Source of the DNA: Onchidella celtica
Taxonomy: Eukaryota > Mollusca > Gastropoda > Systellommatophora > Onchidiidae
Length of the DNA stretch: 64,000 nucleotides
NCBI GenBank assembly: GCA_963931925.1
Contig: OZ007571.1
Coordinates: 55,542,311-55,606,310, forward strand
Direction: 5' to 3'
Below the pieces are notes generated by a model. That model worked only from the letters and a program-made list of their open reading frames with translations. It was not told where the DNA came from and made no database searches. Made by a program: the position numbers and the translations under genes. Of the stretch, positions 1 through 10,442 are shown in pieces; the stretch's first letter is position 1; every line of letters starts with the position of its first letter.

Positions 1-614
1 CGTTTTTTGTTGTTTTTTTTCCATTGTTTTAAAACAACAGCAACGGAAAAGGAGAACAAGGAAATCACACGTTTTCTGGTGTCCTTATTTGGCCAGGATG
101 GGTGATGTGACGTGGAACTGCGTCAGAATGGCCCGGAATTGTCATTGGATCAGCGGGGGATTTTCTTGTTCACCAGTTGTTGGTAATTAAAGTCCTAAAT
201 GTTTGGACAAACAAATTTGCATCAACTAAAATAAAATAAATGGGAAAAGAAAACTATATTGCAAATCGAGGGATGTTTGCCATATTTTTGTGTGCGACAT
301 TTTGCCGATTTTGAAGTTTTGTTATAAAAGTGGTTCGAGATATTTGTTTGTGATGTAATGTTGTATGCCATTTTAATGGTGTGCTGGCCCTTTTTGCCGA
401 CTCCTTTCAATCCTCATTTTCTCGAAAAGGCAAAAATACACATACAGCAATATGTAAATTACCCGACGAAATTAGTCCGCACACTTTTCACTGTCTTTTA
501 AAGCCAATTTTCTGTTTCAGTTTCCGCTTTCACATCATGAGCAATGTAATGTGGTTGGAGTTGACTTTGTTTTCATTTCGTTCGGGGGACATTTCCTGGC
601 AGCTTCTTGTTTAG
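1..614. other. Non-coding stretch
   Basis: AT-rich sequence with short open frames only. I see no recognisable protein, RNA gene or element. Confidence 0.5.
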
Positions 615-908
615 GGTCACCGGTTATTGGTGCGCTTTGGAAAGAGCTTGACGTAGGAGTGAAACAGACCGAGGCTGGTGTAGGCGCCAGACGGGTGGCT
701 CGCCGCCCTTAACGTTTGCTCCACACTAACACAGAAGGCATTGCCTGCTGCATCCCTCTGGGGCGCCGGGTGGGCAGTGCCAGTTGTGCTATTGTGAAGC
801 GAAATTTATGGGTGTCGTGTCATCAGTTTCCGCCTACACCAGACTTGGTGTGTTTCACCCCTTAGAGCCACCGGTTACTGGTGGTGTGCTATATGGAAAG
901 GGCTTGAT
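615..908. repeat. Foldback repeat family 1, copy A, with flanking direct repeat
   Basis: The segment 653-865 has inverted ends: GAAAC-GACC-GGCTGGTGTAGGCG at the left answers CGCCTACACCAG...GTGTTTCACCCCT at the right. It is flanked by a diverged direct repeat (GGTCACCGGTTATTGGTG at 615 and GAGCCACCGGTTACTGGTG at 865, both running on to a shared GCTTGA), so the unit seems to have been tandemly copied. Related copies lie at 51951-52146 and, truncated, at 49951-50064. No coding capacity; probably a MITE or SINE-like element. Confidence 0.7.
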
Positions 909-1286
909 TCAGCCAGCTGAAAGAGAAGGGTGAGAGGAGGTGACGTGTGTGTTTACCCAGGTTATCTAGCTCAGGTCGTCTTTCAGCCGCGCGGAGTTGA
1001 CACAGGTCGGCCGGGTCAAATTGGTGGTGTCACCCATGTAGATAAACAAAGGTTCACGCCAATCCGTCTCCTCCCCCCACTTTCTCATCGAAGCAGACTG
1101 AAGTTTTCATTGGTGACACAACACCTGCAGTTACATGTTATACAATCCCGCCGACCTTTCTCCCATATTTTTCGCCTCCGTCCTCTCCCCCAAGTCTCTG
1201 CAATACGCCCACTCTTGCAGATTTAGTATTCCTTATCATAGATAATAACACTACTGAACGTTCCTTAATCAAGAATACAGCTATAG

Positions 1287-1686
1287 CAGTGGTTCTGAAC
1301 GTGGGCCCAATTGGGGGGGGGGGGAGAGAGAAAACATGAATGGGGGACTATTATTTGTGTGCAAGTATATGGCAGTCACTGACTTGTTGTACAGCACGTG
1401 TAGATGGGTTTCAAAAAGGCCTTTTTTTTTTTAGTGCTATTGATAAAGAATGCTTTCTGTTTTATAAAGAAATAATCTACATGCCTTTTGTCGTAAATAA
1501 AGCTTGAGAAACTTAACATCAGAATTTGTGTGTAGTGTCTTCTGGCAAAATGTACCCGTTGGTTTTGAGTATGGATTTCTTTCTTTTATTATTTTTTGAG
1601 GGGGGGGGTGTGGGGGGGGAAGGGGTCGATGAAAGAAAATTTGGAGCCGGAGGGGGCGATTGCTTGAAAAAGATTGAGAACCATTG
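1287..1686. mobile_element. Probable non-autonomous hAT-type element
   Basis: The left end reads CAGTGGTTCTGAACGTGGGC and the right end, reverse-complemented, reads CAATGGTTCTCAATC. These are hAT-style terminal inverted repeats. The interior is non-coding with G runs. The flanking 8 bp do not match, so the insertion is old or the ends are misplaced. Confidence 0.5.
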
Positions 1687-3680
1687 TGTTAATACAGTCC
1701 CCCCCCCCCCGCCCCTCCCCCGATCTCTCTCCCTTCCCCTGTCCGTTCTCCGCCAACTCTGCAATATGCTCACACCTGCAAATTTCCCAAATTGCCCTTG
1801 AATCAAAGCCTGTAAAAGGCTTTACGGCTCAAAAGAATAATACAGCCAGAGTCTATTGACTCGTGGGGGGGGGGGGGGGAGTGGAGGTATAATGCTAAGC
1901 ACGGAAGGTCACACAGCCTGTTGCTGATCGCAAAATGTGCACCGAAGAAATAATGGGCAGAAACTGACTGTGTCTGACGGGGCTTAGCATGATAGGGTTT
2001 TCGCGGATTTAGAAAGAAAATACAGGAAATTATGGTGTGTGCTTCTTGTCTACCAGCATGTGACCGTGTCTGACCGGGCTAGAGGCCTGTTTCCATGATA
2101 CGTATTTTGCATGCACATTACGCAAGTACTTTGCAAGTGCAGAATATGTATGTATTTTAAAAAATATGGATCTCTCATTTTCATTGTAAGCAGTTCCATG
2201 TGACACATATTACGAAAGTAATACGTAATATGTACATAATACTTACGTATAATGTAAAATGCGGATGGTGGAGCTATTTTTATCCAAAATACGCAGGTAC
2301 TTTGAAGCCGAGCCTTCTCTCCCGCCAAACATCGGCAGAGGCTATAATCGTGGCCTTCGTAAGTTACGAAGGCCACGCTATAACCGACCGCTTCTAAAAA
2401 TAGCCATTGTGTAAGCAAGTTTAGTAGTCTTCCGAGAAGCTGTGTTCAACATTGAAACAAGGGCTTTTTGTTGTATAATTTCGAAACAGAACAACATGAA
2501 GTTTTCCATGCAAACCTACGAGCGTTGATAGAACTAGTGAGAGCCAACCAATGTCTGTACGATGCTTGACACCCACAATATAAGGACAGCCAACTACAGC
2601 AAAATATCTTCTTGGTTGGTCTCTTCACTCAACAGATCAGGAGCCCAAGATGCCGCCGTCTAGACGTTTTGTTTCACACTAAACATGTCATTAAAAAATT
2701 AAACATGTCAGAAAAACACGTACGTAATCTGCATCAAACTACAGACCATGGAAACGAAAAATACGCACGACTTCTGCATCAACAAACAACGTACGTAATA
2801 AGATGAGACAGTTAGTGCTTTTAGATTGCACAGATTTCACTACCACATTGCGGCAAAGGCGCGGAAGACATGAAAAGTGCCGTATTTTACAAAGCCAAAT
2901 AGGGAAAATATTGAATTTTGTTCACTGTTCAGCTATCGCTATATTGGCCTTGATTGATGTCACTTACTGTGGAATTATAACCTCAATCGCTGTGAGAAAA
3001 CTCAGGTTATTTTTTCTGTTTTTTAGTGGCAGTAGCACTGTCACAATTTTGCATCATAAATTTACCATTATATCAAGCATTTTTTTCATACTAAGCACCA
3101 TGGGCCCCGCCCCCAATCAGCGCGCAAATTGTGTGCATGTTTTGTTGTTTTTTTCGTGGTGCGAAGAAGAAAGTGTCTTATTTTATCTCTGGTAAGATAA
3201 CCCCCCCCCCCCACCCCTTTTTTCCGTGGCAAGAAAGAACTGATTTCCTGTCGGGCGCACTGTTTCCGAGTCGGAACTATGTCCCAAACATCACCAAGCA
3301 TCCATAGGACCAGGACTGGTGCCATCTTTCAGTCTTTTTCCTGTCAGCCCTTCATTCAGCTCAGGTTAGCTCCTTGGTGACGTCAGACAAAGTTATATTT
3401 AGTTAGTCATTGAAACTGGCCAAGATCGCGGTTGACGAGGGAACTATCACTGCAAGTCCCAAGCCCCAGAGCTGTCACTTGTGATTGTTTACTGTCGGGA
3501 CTCTGTGGCTGGCCAGGGACACAAACACCCACTGTCTGGCGACCTTAGTTCTTGTTGGTTCTATCTCCATTTTCTGAAAAACCGGAGATCTGTTGGTATT
3601 TCGAAGAGGTATAACAAATTAATGCACACCCACATTTGTTTAAAAAGTGTTGCGGCACTTATCAAGCTGTTTCACAGTTA
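1687..3680. other. Non-coding stretch with homopolymers and a short palindrome
   Basis: There is a G run at 1865-1879, a C run near 3200-3211 and a 42-bp palindrome at 2343-2384 centred on GGCCTTCGTAAGTTACGAAG. Fragments containing TACGTA, TACGCA and CCATGGAAAC recur between 2090 and 2800, suggesting a decayed repeat. No gene is seen. Confidence 0.45.
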
Positions 3681-3703
3681 CGATTTATTCTAACTTACTT
3701 TGG

Positions 3704-4516
3704 TTACTTTGGTGTAGAACCAGCCTCCTCGCACTCGGGACACACCCATACGTGCTCAGCTCTCCGCGCCATCATGTCGGACAAGGTCTTCTCACTAACA
3801 ACTCCAGTAAGATGTTGATTGAACAGTCGTCTTGCTGTACCACACAACCGGCTCTTGACTCCACAGCCTCTCTGATGCCCAAATAGTTTTATACGTTCAA
3901 TGGTGTCCCCGTCTTCCTGTGGTGCTGTTTCTCTCAAAGCTGCGAGAATTTCATTTTCCCCGAGACTAAGAGAGCCTTGCATTGGGGCCTCACCAGCAAG
4001 CTTATCCGCTCTCTCATTTCCAGATACTCCAGCGTGTCCAGGGGAGAAAATCCAAGTCAGCCTTTTCAGTTTACTGTCGTGCAGATACTGCACCCATTCA
4101 GGTTTGAGGTATCCTGTTTCTATTTTCCTGAGCATGCTCTGGGAATCTGTCACAATGACGGCACATGTGTGGGTGCTCCTCTGTAACCATGCAAGGGCGT
4201 ATTCAGCGGCAACCTCCTCCATTTTCATACTAGATGTTGTGACTTGATATGCAGCTCCATCTTCTGCCACTGTCCTGCCATCAACGCTGACCGTGTAACC
4301 CCATCCAGATCTTTCTCCTCTAGTGACTGATCCATCTGTATACACCACCGCATCTCCTGTCCTGCTGTTCTCGTGCACCAGTTCCAGCACGTCCGCATTA
4401 ACGGCACATGCAGCCCTCTCACGGCATTCTCGGCCCATGGTGATCACCACTCTAGTGTACTTGCCGGCCATCTTATCGTCCATACTCCTCACCCCTTCGC
4501 ACATTGTCAAGTTCAC
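3704..4516 (-). pseudogene. LINE RNase H domain block
   Basis: This is the C-terminal part of the LINE polyprotein. The RNase H fold is visible from residue ~55 to ~176 of this frame: first Asp in YTDGS (D61), Glu in MEEVAAE (E101 or E105), Asp in VTDSQS (D124), and the final H and D in SPGHAG and ERADKLAG (H161, D171). After it come about 90 residues ending in a short CPECEE motif before the stop. The domain would degrade the RNA template during target-primed reverse transcription. Its frame is +1 relative to the RT block and overlaps it at 4473-4516. In an intact element the two would be one reading frame, so one small indel lies near here; programmed frameshifting is less likely. Confidence 0.85.
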
Positions 4517-6119
4517 ACACTTTTTGTACAGTGGCCTCAGCTTCAGCTAACCATGATCTGCCTCGCTTTATTCTACTACCTTTCCTGACATTCAGCTGGT
4601 CATGCAGCAGATGTTTTTGGTCTTTCGCCACTCTAAACATTGCCTTAACCTGGGCTAGTGTGTGCCTTTGTTCAATACTGGGGAGCCCGAGGATGTATCT
4701 CATTGCTGCTATTGGGGTGTCACGGGTGCATCCAAGGATGATTCTCATTCCAGTGTTTTGAATCTTTTCCAATTTCATCAACTGTGTATTGGAAATTGTG
4801 ACGATGCCCAGACCATAGCCGATGACTGATAGCACTGTGGCTTTGAAAAGAATAAGCAATTGGCGCTGTTCTAATCCGAGGGCGGCCATTGTCTTTACTG
4901 CAGCCAGTCCACTTGCACAGCACTTCACTATGTGGTTCACGTGCTCTTTAAAACAGAGGGTTCTGTCAAACTTTATTCCAAGGTATTTAAGTTCCGTTAC
5001 ACGCTCGACGTCCTCGCCTCCCATTCTCACTGGTTCAAGGCTTTTCTGCACTATGTGATTGTCTAGTGAGCACCAAAGTGCTGCTGCTTTAGCAGGGTTT
5101 ACCACAGCATTGTGCTCTTCACACCATGAGTCAACCTCATTCAACGCTTCTCCCATAACGTCAACCATGGCGTTTCGTTCTGTGCCTGATGTATATAACA
5201 GTGCATCATCCGCAAATGTAAGAACTCTGCCCCTGGGAATGGTTATGTTGGCTAGCCGACTAGTGTAGATATTGTAGAGAACTGGAGATAGCGGTGATCC
5301 CTGTGGAAGTCCTGGCGTGATAGTGACTGGCTCTGACACCCACTGCTCCAAACGTAATGCTACTGTGCGTTTCATCAGGGCGCTGGCAACCCAATTGACC
5401 AGGTATGGATCTAACTCACATTCAACCAGCAGGCTCAGGAGTCGCTCATATGATACTCTGTTATATGCATCTTCCAGGTCCACCGCCACAGCCAGTGTCT
5501 CTTCCTTTCGCTGAAATGCCTCATATGTGTCATAAGCAAATATTGCTGCATTTGCCCATGTGTGCTTTCCTTTTCTATAGCTTCCAAGGGTCGCTGGTAG
5601 TGCCTCCCCATACTCAAGGTCAGCTGCAAGGATCTGTGCAACCATTTTCTCCATTAATTTGCCAACTGTGTTTTGCATTGTTATCACTCGGTAACCATTT
5701 AGTTTGGTGTGATCTCTGCCTGGCTTAGGTATCACTGCCAAGTAGCTGTGCAACCAGTCTTCGGGAACGTCCCCCAGCATCAGACTCTCATTATAGAAGT
5801 CGGCTAGTTCCTGCAGTTCATCGTCAGATAAGCTCCTCAGCTGATTATAGTCTATTTGATCGGGTCCTGGTGCAGTGTTTTTTGAGGCTGACAACATAGA
5901 CTTAATGCCTTCAACTGTAAAGGTAATTACGGATGCTGTGCTATTAGTGAGTTCTTGTAATTCCGTTTTCATTCTGACTCTTTCGTCATAATTTCCCTGA
6001 TCAGTCTGTTGTATGTACCGCTCCAAAAAGGCTGGTCCTTTATTTTCAGCTGTATCCAGAATGACACCGTTGTCCGCCTTAATCTGCCTGCTTACTGTGG
6101 ATGTGTCCCGCTTGCTCAT
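4473..6119 (-). pseudogene. LINE reverse transcriptase domain block
   Basis: The frame holds the RT core of a non-LTR element: NTAPGPDQI (residues ~81-89, block 0/1), AVDLEDAYNRV with the first catalytic Asp (~D214), LPQGSPLSP (~271-279), and TFADDALLY with the catalytic Asp pair (~301-309). A thumb region follows. The protein would copy the element's RNA at nicked target DNA. The first Met is arbitrary: the same frame runs upstream, without another stop, to the TAG at 6188-6186 that separates it from the endonuclease. The frame ends at 4473 soon after it leaves register with the RNase H block. Confidence 0.9.
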
Positions 6120-6185
6120 ACGTTTATGTAGCGGCCAGAATTCTCCCAGCGCCCTGTCATTCCGTACATTGCTGCAGAAGTCCTC

Positions 6186-7205
6186 CTATCGTTCGTTCTT
6201 GGCCTGCCTGGCTGTTATCTTGAAATCTTGCACTGCCCTTTTCATTTCTTCCTTAGCAGTTTCAACTTCTTCCACTGTGTGTGTTACACTTTGTCGCATC
6301 ATTTGCCATATTTTTGTCGCTTGTCTCTTGTATGCCCATATCTCATCTACTTTATCATTCCACCATGGTGGTTGCTTGTATCTTGTCCTCTTTCTCTGCC
6401 TATTTCCCTTGTGCCTTTGTTGGCGCAATCTGTCCAACAGTTTTCCTTCAGTTGATGGCCGTAGATATCTAAATGCCTTCCTCCTATGCCTGGCCTTTGG
6501 TGTTCTCTGTTGCCTTATAAGGACCATGCAGGGAACATGATCACCACCATGGCTCCTAAGTGTTGTGAATTTGCACAGTCCTGCAAGTCGAGGTGTAACT
6601 AGCGCGAGATCTATGCAACCATCTGTCTCTCCAGGCTTCTGTGCAATCCTCGTGGCTGTGCCATCATTGATGCAGACCAAGTCTGAGCCCAACAACCAAT
6701 TTTCGAGCTCCTCTCCTTGTGGGTTTGTTGGTGAATTACCCAGTAGTGGCATTCTAGCATTGAAATCACCACACAAAATCACCTCTCCTTTTAAAGTGGA
6801 ATATATATCCTGTAGGACGTTCCACTCATCCGTATGGGTAAACGTGCTGTTACAAGCGTATATATTAACTATGTTTATGGCGAAGTTTGCATATTGTATT
6901 TTGACACCATGCACTTGAAGTTTGTCAGTTGTGTGCCTCTTCAGATCTAGGTTAGTTGCTGTGAGACCATCCCTGATCACAATAGCCTGTCCATGTTTTT
7001 CGTCTTCGTGGATGGCTTGAAATCCACAGACCCGGATCTGACCACTCTCTTGCCTGCATCTTGTTTCCTGCAGGACTAGGATGTCTGTGTCATACGCAAG
7101 GCGTTCCAAAATTTCTCCCTTTTGGCGCGCGCTCCGGCAGTTCCAGAAGCAGAGTCGCAGATTGTTTTTGGCTAACCGCTGGGCTTTCGTTTCGTGTTGT
7201 CGCAT
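6186..7205 (-). pseudogene. LINE endonuclease/exonuclease/phosphatase domain block
   Basis: This is an APE-like endonuclease of a non-LTR element. Visible active-site motifs are WNCRS (N22), LQETR (E47), GDFNAR (D147, N149), IDLALV (D199) and GGDHVP (H223), followed by a basic linker rich in Lys/Arg. It would nick target DNA to start reverse transcription. The frame stays open for some codons upstream of the first Met at 7205, so the true start may be farther up. It ends in TAG, but the next codons continue in frame with a plausible linker into the RT block. A single nonsense mutation is therefore the simplest explanation. Confidence 0.88.
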
Positions 7206-7350
7206 TCCTGCTCGGTGGCATCTTCTTCGCCGGCCGGCTCTCTTTCCTCTCTTGTTCCTCCTCCTACTACTGTTCCCTGTCCCAACATTAAACGGGACCT
7301 CAAGCTCAGGGCACGTGCTCCGTAGCTCCGGCGAGGGTTCTAATAAGTTT

Positions 7351-8447
7351 TAAAAAGTTGAAAATATCATTGACGGTTGATTTTCGCAAGGAAGTAAAGC
7401 CGTTCATCTAGCAGAGCCTGCATACCAGATACCGTTACAAGGTGACGCTAGTGACTTCTATCCCTCCGCCATTCAGCACCTCGGCACGTTGACCTTGAGC
7501 TTGGGGTTTTTTATCGAGGTTGTCTCCTCTAGATCCGTTGTGTTCTGTCCCTGGACCGCGAGGTCTAGGTTAACCGGGTTACCTGGTGAAGGATGTGGCT
7601 CTTCGCTCACGCACAACGATCTTGAGGTAACTCCTTATCATAATACTATATCCGCAAATGTTTAACGTCGAATTTCTTAGTTGTGCAAAAAAAATGGAGC
7701 TGGAGCAAACAAGAATGGAAGTCGCGATTTGCTATGTTTTTATTTATAGTAGCCCTGTTACTTCCCTTTGTCGATAAACTGATAAGAGTGAAGGTTGCAA
7801 CTGGGGAAAACCAATGTTATTTTGGATCCTATAACTGTATGGGACACGGCAGAGATTAAATTATTCATCACTGAATCATCTGTAGATACACCTTCCATGT
7901 TACGGTGAAAAACTGTATACCCCAAGCTAGGTCATGCTCACTTTAAAGCAGCGTATTGTATGATGAAATGTGCTTTTCTTCCATCTGGATTATAATCTTG
8001 TACGATTAATACCTTTTTGGTCATCATAAATTTTAATGATAAATTAAACGAAGAATAAAGCTGCACCCAATGCGAATTGTTTCCTTCGTCTGTTGTAAAA
8101 TTTTGTTTTGGGCGCATACAGGGTTTTCCCACAGCACGGTGGAAATGACAGTCACGTAAAGTTTAGTGACCAGAAAATACGCAGATAATTTCAAACATAC
8201 AAGCACTTTGATAATAATATGTAGGCCGACTTAACGACACAGGGCACGGCGAAGCTGACATCAGAAAGTGTAGTTTTGTTTGCCTTATCAAGAAGTTTGA
8301 TAGGCGGAAGTCAGTATTAATACACTCGTCGAGCCCAGTGACACCGATTCAATGCGCAGTTGTAGTACCTACTAACTATGATGTCTGTTCCTTCACTATA
8401 TTTGACACTGATAGACCTACTGTATTATTCGTCTCTTACTTCTTCAG
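7351..8447. other. Stretch upstream of the first recognised GPCR exon
   Basis: No supported gene. The part next to 7350 may be 5' sequence of the LINE. A dispersed repeat copy lies at 7950-8120. This region could hold the 5' exon or promoter of the GPCR, but I cannot identify either. Confidence 0.4.
7950..8120. repeat. Dispersed repeat family 2, copy A
   Basis: It shares ATGAAATGTGCTTTT, a TATAATCTTGTACGA-like block, TTTTTGGTCATCATAAAT and GAATAAAG with copies at 22215-22410 and 27895-28110. Non-coding; SINE- or MITE-like. Confidence 0.55.
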
Positions 8448-8640
8448 CTGTGGGATCCAGCACGGCCTATGCTTGTGAGGATGGAATCCTAATTCTGGAA
8501 TGTCAGCGCGGAGAAGTCATCCGAATTTTGCGTGCCAACTATGGTCGCTTCACCATTTCCATCTGCAATCAACACGGCCAGACCGAGGGCTGGAACCTGC
8601 AGTGCATGTCTTCACAAGCCAAAGATATCATATCGGAAAG
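8448..8640 (+). CDS. ADGRL: ADGRL exon: SUEL lectin, first part
   Basis: The acceptor is a pyrimidine tract ending TTCTTCAG and the donor is AAAG|gtaagc; phases are 1 to 2. It encodes the start of the galactose/rhamnose-binding lectin fold: [17 protein letters not shown] and the following Cys residues are the family hallmarks. The frame is open upstream to an ATG pair at 8378, followed by a moderately hydrophobic stretch that could act as a weak signal peptide. I prefer the splice acceptor because of its strong pyrimidine tract and the usual separate signal exon. Confidence 0.9.
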
Positions 8641-10374
8641 GTAAGCCATAATATTGTCTCCCAGACAACATGACTGAAAAGCGAAGTCAGTAATATTAAC
8701 TTTATGAGACTTTTTCCTCATGTTGATAGTCTGTTTGAAAGATCGAGACAGGGTCGCGCGCAGTAGATCATATCGGAGAGGTAAACCACCATTGTCTTCC
8801 CCACAAAATGACTGAATAGCAAAGACAGTTATATTAATTTTTCGGAGACTGCTTCCTCATATTGATGTTCTGTTTTAAGACCAAGATAGAGTAGCGAGCA
8901 ATAATTTGGGCATCTCGCAAGCTGCCATCAGTTTGTCTTATTGCGTATGTTTCGTGAAAATGCCGTAGGAGTATATAACAATCGGTATAGCCTCATACAG
9001 ATGTCACTGTGGTTGAAGCGCACGAGAATAAGATTGTTTTTTCTCTGTGACCCTGGTGAAAATGGATTTACATCACAGGAATAATTTAAATGGTTACTGC
9101 TGACTGAATACGCCATTGTTCTTCGGAATATGCTATTGATCTTCAGGGGTTCAAACGTGACGTTACAAACAGTCGGTGGCCACTGCATTATGCTCGCATC
9201 AACCTGGCTCCAATGTAATCAGTTACAAGTGGCCCAATGAGTCAGTGGCCAATTATATAATAATGCTACACATAACACTGACATGTACATTAACAGCCAC
9301 ATAAATATGACTAGGGACAGGTGTGTGCAGTTATAATGGTGATAACGTTTTAGCAAGTTAACGTGTGACAGTTACCAGATATTCCTTCAGGTCAGTTTGA
9401 CAGCGAACCAAGTCCCCTTGCGCCAGGCTACTGATTTATTCCTGGGCGGCTGTTTTACTCTTTTCACATACTACACATACTTGCTGGTCTTTTCTAGCCC
9501 AGTGACTTCGGTAATGGAAACTAAAATGTGCGCTTTTGTGAGCATGCTTGTTTATAAAATTGAATTCCAAAGTGCCCATGCCATGACCTGGGCGAGGAGG
9601 TGGCTGGAAAATACGTGAAATTTGTCGAAAAAAAAAAATGCAAATGATCAAGAAATTACAAGGTGAAAATATCAATGCCCGAGTCTTTTATAACCGAACG
9701 TACGAATCAGGTTAAATACTTTTTTTGGTTGTTGTTGCTCATATTATAATTATGTCCATGATCACTATTTTGCTGTTGTACGTGAAGCCAGGGTGCGACA
9801 CTGCTTGTATGAGTGGGCAGAAATTAGTGAAAGTATGTATGAAAACATGACGTTATCATTACACCATTCTAATTCAGCACCCACCATCCCTCATTGCGCT
9901 CCCAAACTAATGCAACCGTGTAAAGCAATATAGACAACAAAACAAAGGTGAACTTGGTTGTTCAGTAGGTGTCCATGGAAATCTTCGTGCGACAACCTGA
10001 CTGAAGATATAGTGTTCTCAACCACCTGGTGTCATCGAGGCTCGGCATCCCTGGTGCTTGAGTTTGCCTGCAATGGGAGCAGCGGTAAGACAGACCCGCT
10101 TTCTGGGGCCTCGAAAGGTTTTTCATCTTTGCAACCATGAAGTGTCTGGTTTTTTGCAGCATGAAGTAAAAATATAGATACTTACAGGGCTGTTGACTTC
10201 GTGCTTGTGACTGGCTTTATTCAGGCCAGCTTTTCTAACTGAGGTGCATGCTTGACCATGTGATGCTTTCGCTCACACCTAATAATATCCTCTTAACTCA
10301 ATTAACAGTAATTTTGCAGGTGGTCAGTAGAGAACGAAATATTTAATGTGGACATTTTGAGGGCAACGACCGTT

Positions 10375-10442
<68 letters not shown>

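Larger units (their letters stand above)
3680..7350 (-). mobile_element. Non-LTR retrotransposon (LINE) with endonuclease, RT and RNase H
   Basis: Read on the - strand, three coding blocks follow in order: apurinic-type endonuclease (7205-6186), reverse transcriptase (6119-4473) and RNase H (4516-3704). This order with a C-terminal RNase H places it in the I/Jockey-like superfamily; I do not assign a clade. The endonuclease and RT blocks share one frame and are separated only by a TAG at 6188-6186. The RT to RNase H junction needs a 1-nt shift. A polyadenylation hexamer (TTTATT on +, 3684-3689) lies just after the final stop, marking the 3' end. No ORF1/gag was found beyond 7205, so the copy is probably 5'-truncated. 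Element limits are approximate. Confidence 0.85.

Noticed and set aside
1519..1806. Overlapping frames on both strands rich in Gly or Pro
   Set aside because: Caused by G and C homopolymers in and beside a hAT-like element; no domain.
3086..3325. 79-codon - strand frame
   Set aside because: Crosses a C homopolymer, giving a Gly run; no domain.
4473..4516. Programmed frameshift between RT and RNase H
   Set aside because: I see no slippery heptamer with a clear downstream structure, and the same element already carries a nonsense mutation, so decay is simpler.
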